This document shows positions 5,386 to 6,832 of a DNA stretch of 6,832 bases, one piece after another. Every line of letters begins with the position of its first letter. Position 1 is the stretch's first letter. Made by a program: the position numbers and the translations under genes. Source of the stretch: Archaeoglobi archaeon (GTDB lineage: Archaea > Halobacteriota > Archaeoglobi > Archaeoglobales > Archaeoglobaceae); assembly GCA_004347865.1 (NCBI GenBank), contig QNUZ01000132.1:1-6832 (forward strand), in the 5' to 3' direction. A model generated the notes under the pieces. That model did not search any database. It was not told the origin of the DNA and worked only from the letters and a program-made list of their open reading frames with translations.

Positions 5386-6832
5386 ATGAAAAAGTTGTTT
5401 GCTGGTGTGTTGGTTTTAGTACTGCTCTGCCTGCAGACAGTGAGCGCGGAAACTCCAATTTCAAGCTGTACTAATATAGACTACTCTGGGTACTACAACC
5501 TGACGCAGAACCTCACAGGGCTTAAATCGGGCGCTGATTACTGCATAAAAATAACAGCAAGCGACGTAATCCTTGACGGGAACGGGCACTCCCTGACAGG
5601 TCTGGGAAACGGGAATGGGGTCTACGTTTATGGTGCCAGCAACGTAACGATCAAAAACGTTACAGTTGAAGATTATGTATATGGAGTCTATCTCTACTCT
5701 TCGAGCAACAGCAATGTAACTAACGTTACGGTGAGCGGTAATAGTATGTATGGGATCTATCTTTCCTCTTCGAACAACAACAATATAACCGATGTCACCG
5801 CAAGCAACAATGGGATTGGAATCCTTGTCCAATTTTCGAGCTACAACAGTATAGCAAACGTTACAGCAAGCAGCAACGGAGATGGGGTTTATCTCTACTC
5901 TTCAAGCAACAACAGTATAGCAAACGTTACAGCAAGCAGCAACAGCTACTGTGGGATTCGTCTCTATTCCTCGAGCTACAACCGTATAACAGACGTTACA
6001 GCAAGCAACAATGAAGATGGAATCTATCTCTACTCTTCAAGCAACAACAGTATAACCAATGTAACTGCAAGCGACAACAGCTATGGAATCTTTCTCGACT
6101 ATTCGGACAACAACAATATAATCGATGTCACCGCAAGCAACAATCAGGGATCCGGAGTCTATCTAGAGTCCTCCTCAAACGTCACAGTTGCGAAGAGCAA
6201 AATCAGGAGTAACAATTTGGGAGGTACGTGGGCCGGAATTTTTGTCCACAACTCCTCGAATATCACGGTCTTCGAGAATACTGTGACCAACAACAAATAT
6301 TACGGATTGGTAATTTACAATGTCCAGAATTTAAAACTGCAAAACAACCAGATCGTCGACAACTGCGGGGGAGAGGCGGGAGCGTATCTCCACTCCATCA
6401 CAGGCGGCTCGGTTACAGGAAATAACATCTCAGAGAATACTGGTATAGGTCTGGCCATCTATTATTCTTCGAACAACATTATCGAGAACAACACAATTCA
6501 GGGCAATCTCAAGGGAGGGATCTACCTCTACTCTGCGAGCAACAACACTATAACCAACGTAACCGCAAATAACAACAACTACGAAGGGATCTTTCTCTAC
6601 TCTGCGAGCAACAACAACACTATAACCAACGTAACCGCAAATAACAACCTCGAAGGGATCCTTCTCTCTTCTTCGAGCAACAACAACACTATAAAGGACA
6701 GTGTTCTGAAGAACAACAGTTACGGAATCGTTCTCGAGTCTTCGGGCAACAACCTGATCTACAACAACTACTTCAACAACACAAACAACGTCACAATCTA
6801 TGATAGCCAGCCAAACACGTGGAACGTTACCA
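5386..6832 (+). CDS. Secreted NosD-like right-handed parallel beta-helix surface protein, N-terminal part
   Basis: The frame is open from ATG 5386 to the window edge, 482 codons, with the 3' end missing. MKKLFAGVLVLVLLCL is a signal peptide with a likely cut after A21 (TVSA-ETP). Residues 25-75 are the typical lead-in of archaeal NosD-type/pectate-lyase-like helices: a Cys pair at C28 and C53, then DVILDGNGHSLTG. About 17 coils of roughly 22-23 residues follow, each with a core like GIYLYSSSNNSITNVTASNN; core strands start near residues 78, 100, 123, 145, 167, 190, 212, 234, 257, 284, 307, 333, 355, 378, 401, 424 and 447. Asn ladders and Ser stacks are prominent. Many NVT, NNT and NIT sequons predict heavy N-glycosylation. 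This fold is usually a cell-surface, S-layer-associated or carbohydrate-binding/processing module in archaea. No catalytic residues can be assigned, and the NosD label describes fold, not copper delivery. Anchor or partner domains would lie beyond the window. It has its own promoter and leader. Confidence 0.9.
   Translation, partial: MKKLFAGVLVLVLLCLQTVSAETPISSCTNIDYSGYYNLTQNLTGLKSGADYCIKITASDVILDGNGHSLTGLGNGNGVYVYGASNVTIKNVTVEDYVYGVYLYSSSNSNVTNVTVSGNSMYGIYLSSSNNNNITDVTASNNGIGILVQFSSYNSIANVTASSNGDGVYLYSSSNNSIANVTASSNSYCGIRLYSSSYNRITDVTASNNEDGIYLYSSSNNSITNVTASDNSYGIFLDYSDNNNIIDVTASNNQGSGVYLESSSNVTVAKSKIRSNNLGGTWAGIFVHNSSNITVFENTVTNNKYYGLVIYNVQNLKLQNNQIVDNCGGEAGAYLHSITGGSVTGNNISENTGIGLAIYYSSNNIIENNTIQGNLKGGIYLYSASNNTITNVTANNNNYEGIFLYSASNNNTITNVTANNNLEGILLSSSSNNNTIKDSVLKNNSYGIVLESSGNNLIYNNYFNNTNNVTIYDSQPNTWNVT
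5843..5943 (+). repeat. Exact 35-bp internal repeat, 66-bp period
   Basis: Positions 5843-5877 and 5909-5943 are identical over 35 bp at an offset of 66 bp, exactly 22 codons or one beta-helix coil. A second exact 30-bp match joins 5890-5919 and 6025-6054 (offset 135 bp, 45 codons). Identity that includes third codon positions indicates recent coil duplication or gene conversion rather than protein-level selection alone. Confidence 0.8.
6526..6648 (+). repeat. Near-exact 51/54-bp tandem coil duplication with one AAC insertion
   Basis: 6526-6576 and 6595-6648 are the same sequence (starting CTCTACTCTGCGAGCAACAA) except for one additional AAC codon in the second copy. They encode consecutive coils LYSASNNTITNVTANNN and LYSASNNNTITNVTANNN. 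The AAC gain fits replication slippage in the Asn run and shows that coil number and turn length here are evolving at the DNA level. Confidence 0.8.

Noticed and set aside
5461..5832. 123-codon minus-strand frame opposite the beta-helix gene
   Set aside because: Arises from the repetitive coil sequence read backwards; the plus-strand frame has a signal peptide, Shine-Dalgarno site and clear beta-helix coils.
5843..6054. Regular 66-bp repeats considered as a CRISPR array
   Set aside because: The repeats and intervening bases are all in frame and encode beta-helix coils; spacers are not unique sequences and no cas genes are near.
5386..6832. Naming the beta-helix protein as functional nitrous-oxide reductase accessory NosD
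   Set aside because: Only the fold and lead-in resemble NosD; no nos genes are nearby and low-complexity coils of this kind are common in unrelated archaeal surface proteins.

Overview
The window looks archaeal, from a euryarchaeon. Four genes have T/A-rich TATA-like boxes about 21-31 nt upstream of the start, several implying leaderless or very short-leader mRNAs. One gene has a proper 5' leader with a GAGGTGA Shine-Dalgarno site. The exported proteins are full of N-X-S/T glycosylation sequons, and an Agl23-type glycosyltransferase fragment and a NosD-like beta-helix surface protein are present. AGG/AGA arginine and ATA isoleucine codons are frequent. An Archaeoglobales-like thermophile is my best guess (inference only); a methanogen or ANME-type relative is not excluded.

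Layout. (1) 1-171, minus strand: the first 57 codons of an exported or membrane-anchored protein of unknown function, with its TATA box at 193-200. (2) 206-1274: an AT-rich segment bracketed by two copies of a 66-bp direct repeat (206-271 and 1209-1274, 59/66 identical). Inside it are a solitary IS200/IS605-type right-end hairpin (422-441) and, on the minus strand, the N-terminal ~200 residues of an Agl23/GT-C glycosyltransferase that stops about 30 bp from the hairpin. (3) 1369-5302, plus strand: a visibly more GC-rich pair of long genes. The first encodes a polytopic membrane protein with a PKD domain looped out between transmembrane blocks and a long Ala/Arg-rich tail; its architecture resembles VirB6/TrbL/CedA DNA-transfer channels. 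The second encodes a large exported protein with 19 ectodomain cysteines and about 11 sequons. A third reading frame of 50 codons overlaps the 3' end of the second gene and encodes a CNNC motif plus a hydrophobic C-terminal helix; it is either a small gene or the frame-shifted membrane anchor of the Cys-rich protein. (4) 5316-6832, plus strand: a promoter, a perfect 8-bp hairpin at the predicted mRNA 5' end, a Shine-Dalgarno site, and the first 482 codons of a secreted Asn-rich parallel beta-helix protein of about 17 coils, with DNA-level internal repeats. It runs off the window.

How the parts fit. Every protein is membrane-bound, exported, or acts on cell-surface glycans. The most interesting possibility is that the two long genes plus the small overlapping frame form a cell-surface apparatus, perhaps part of an archaeal conjugation or DNA-transport machine in an accessory island. 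The window itself shows no VirB4/HerA-type ATPase, relaxase or integrase, so this stays a hypothesis.
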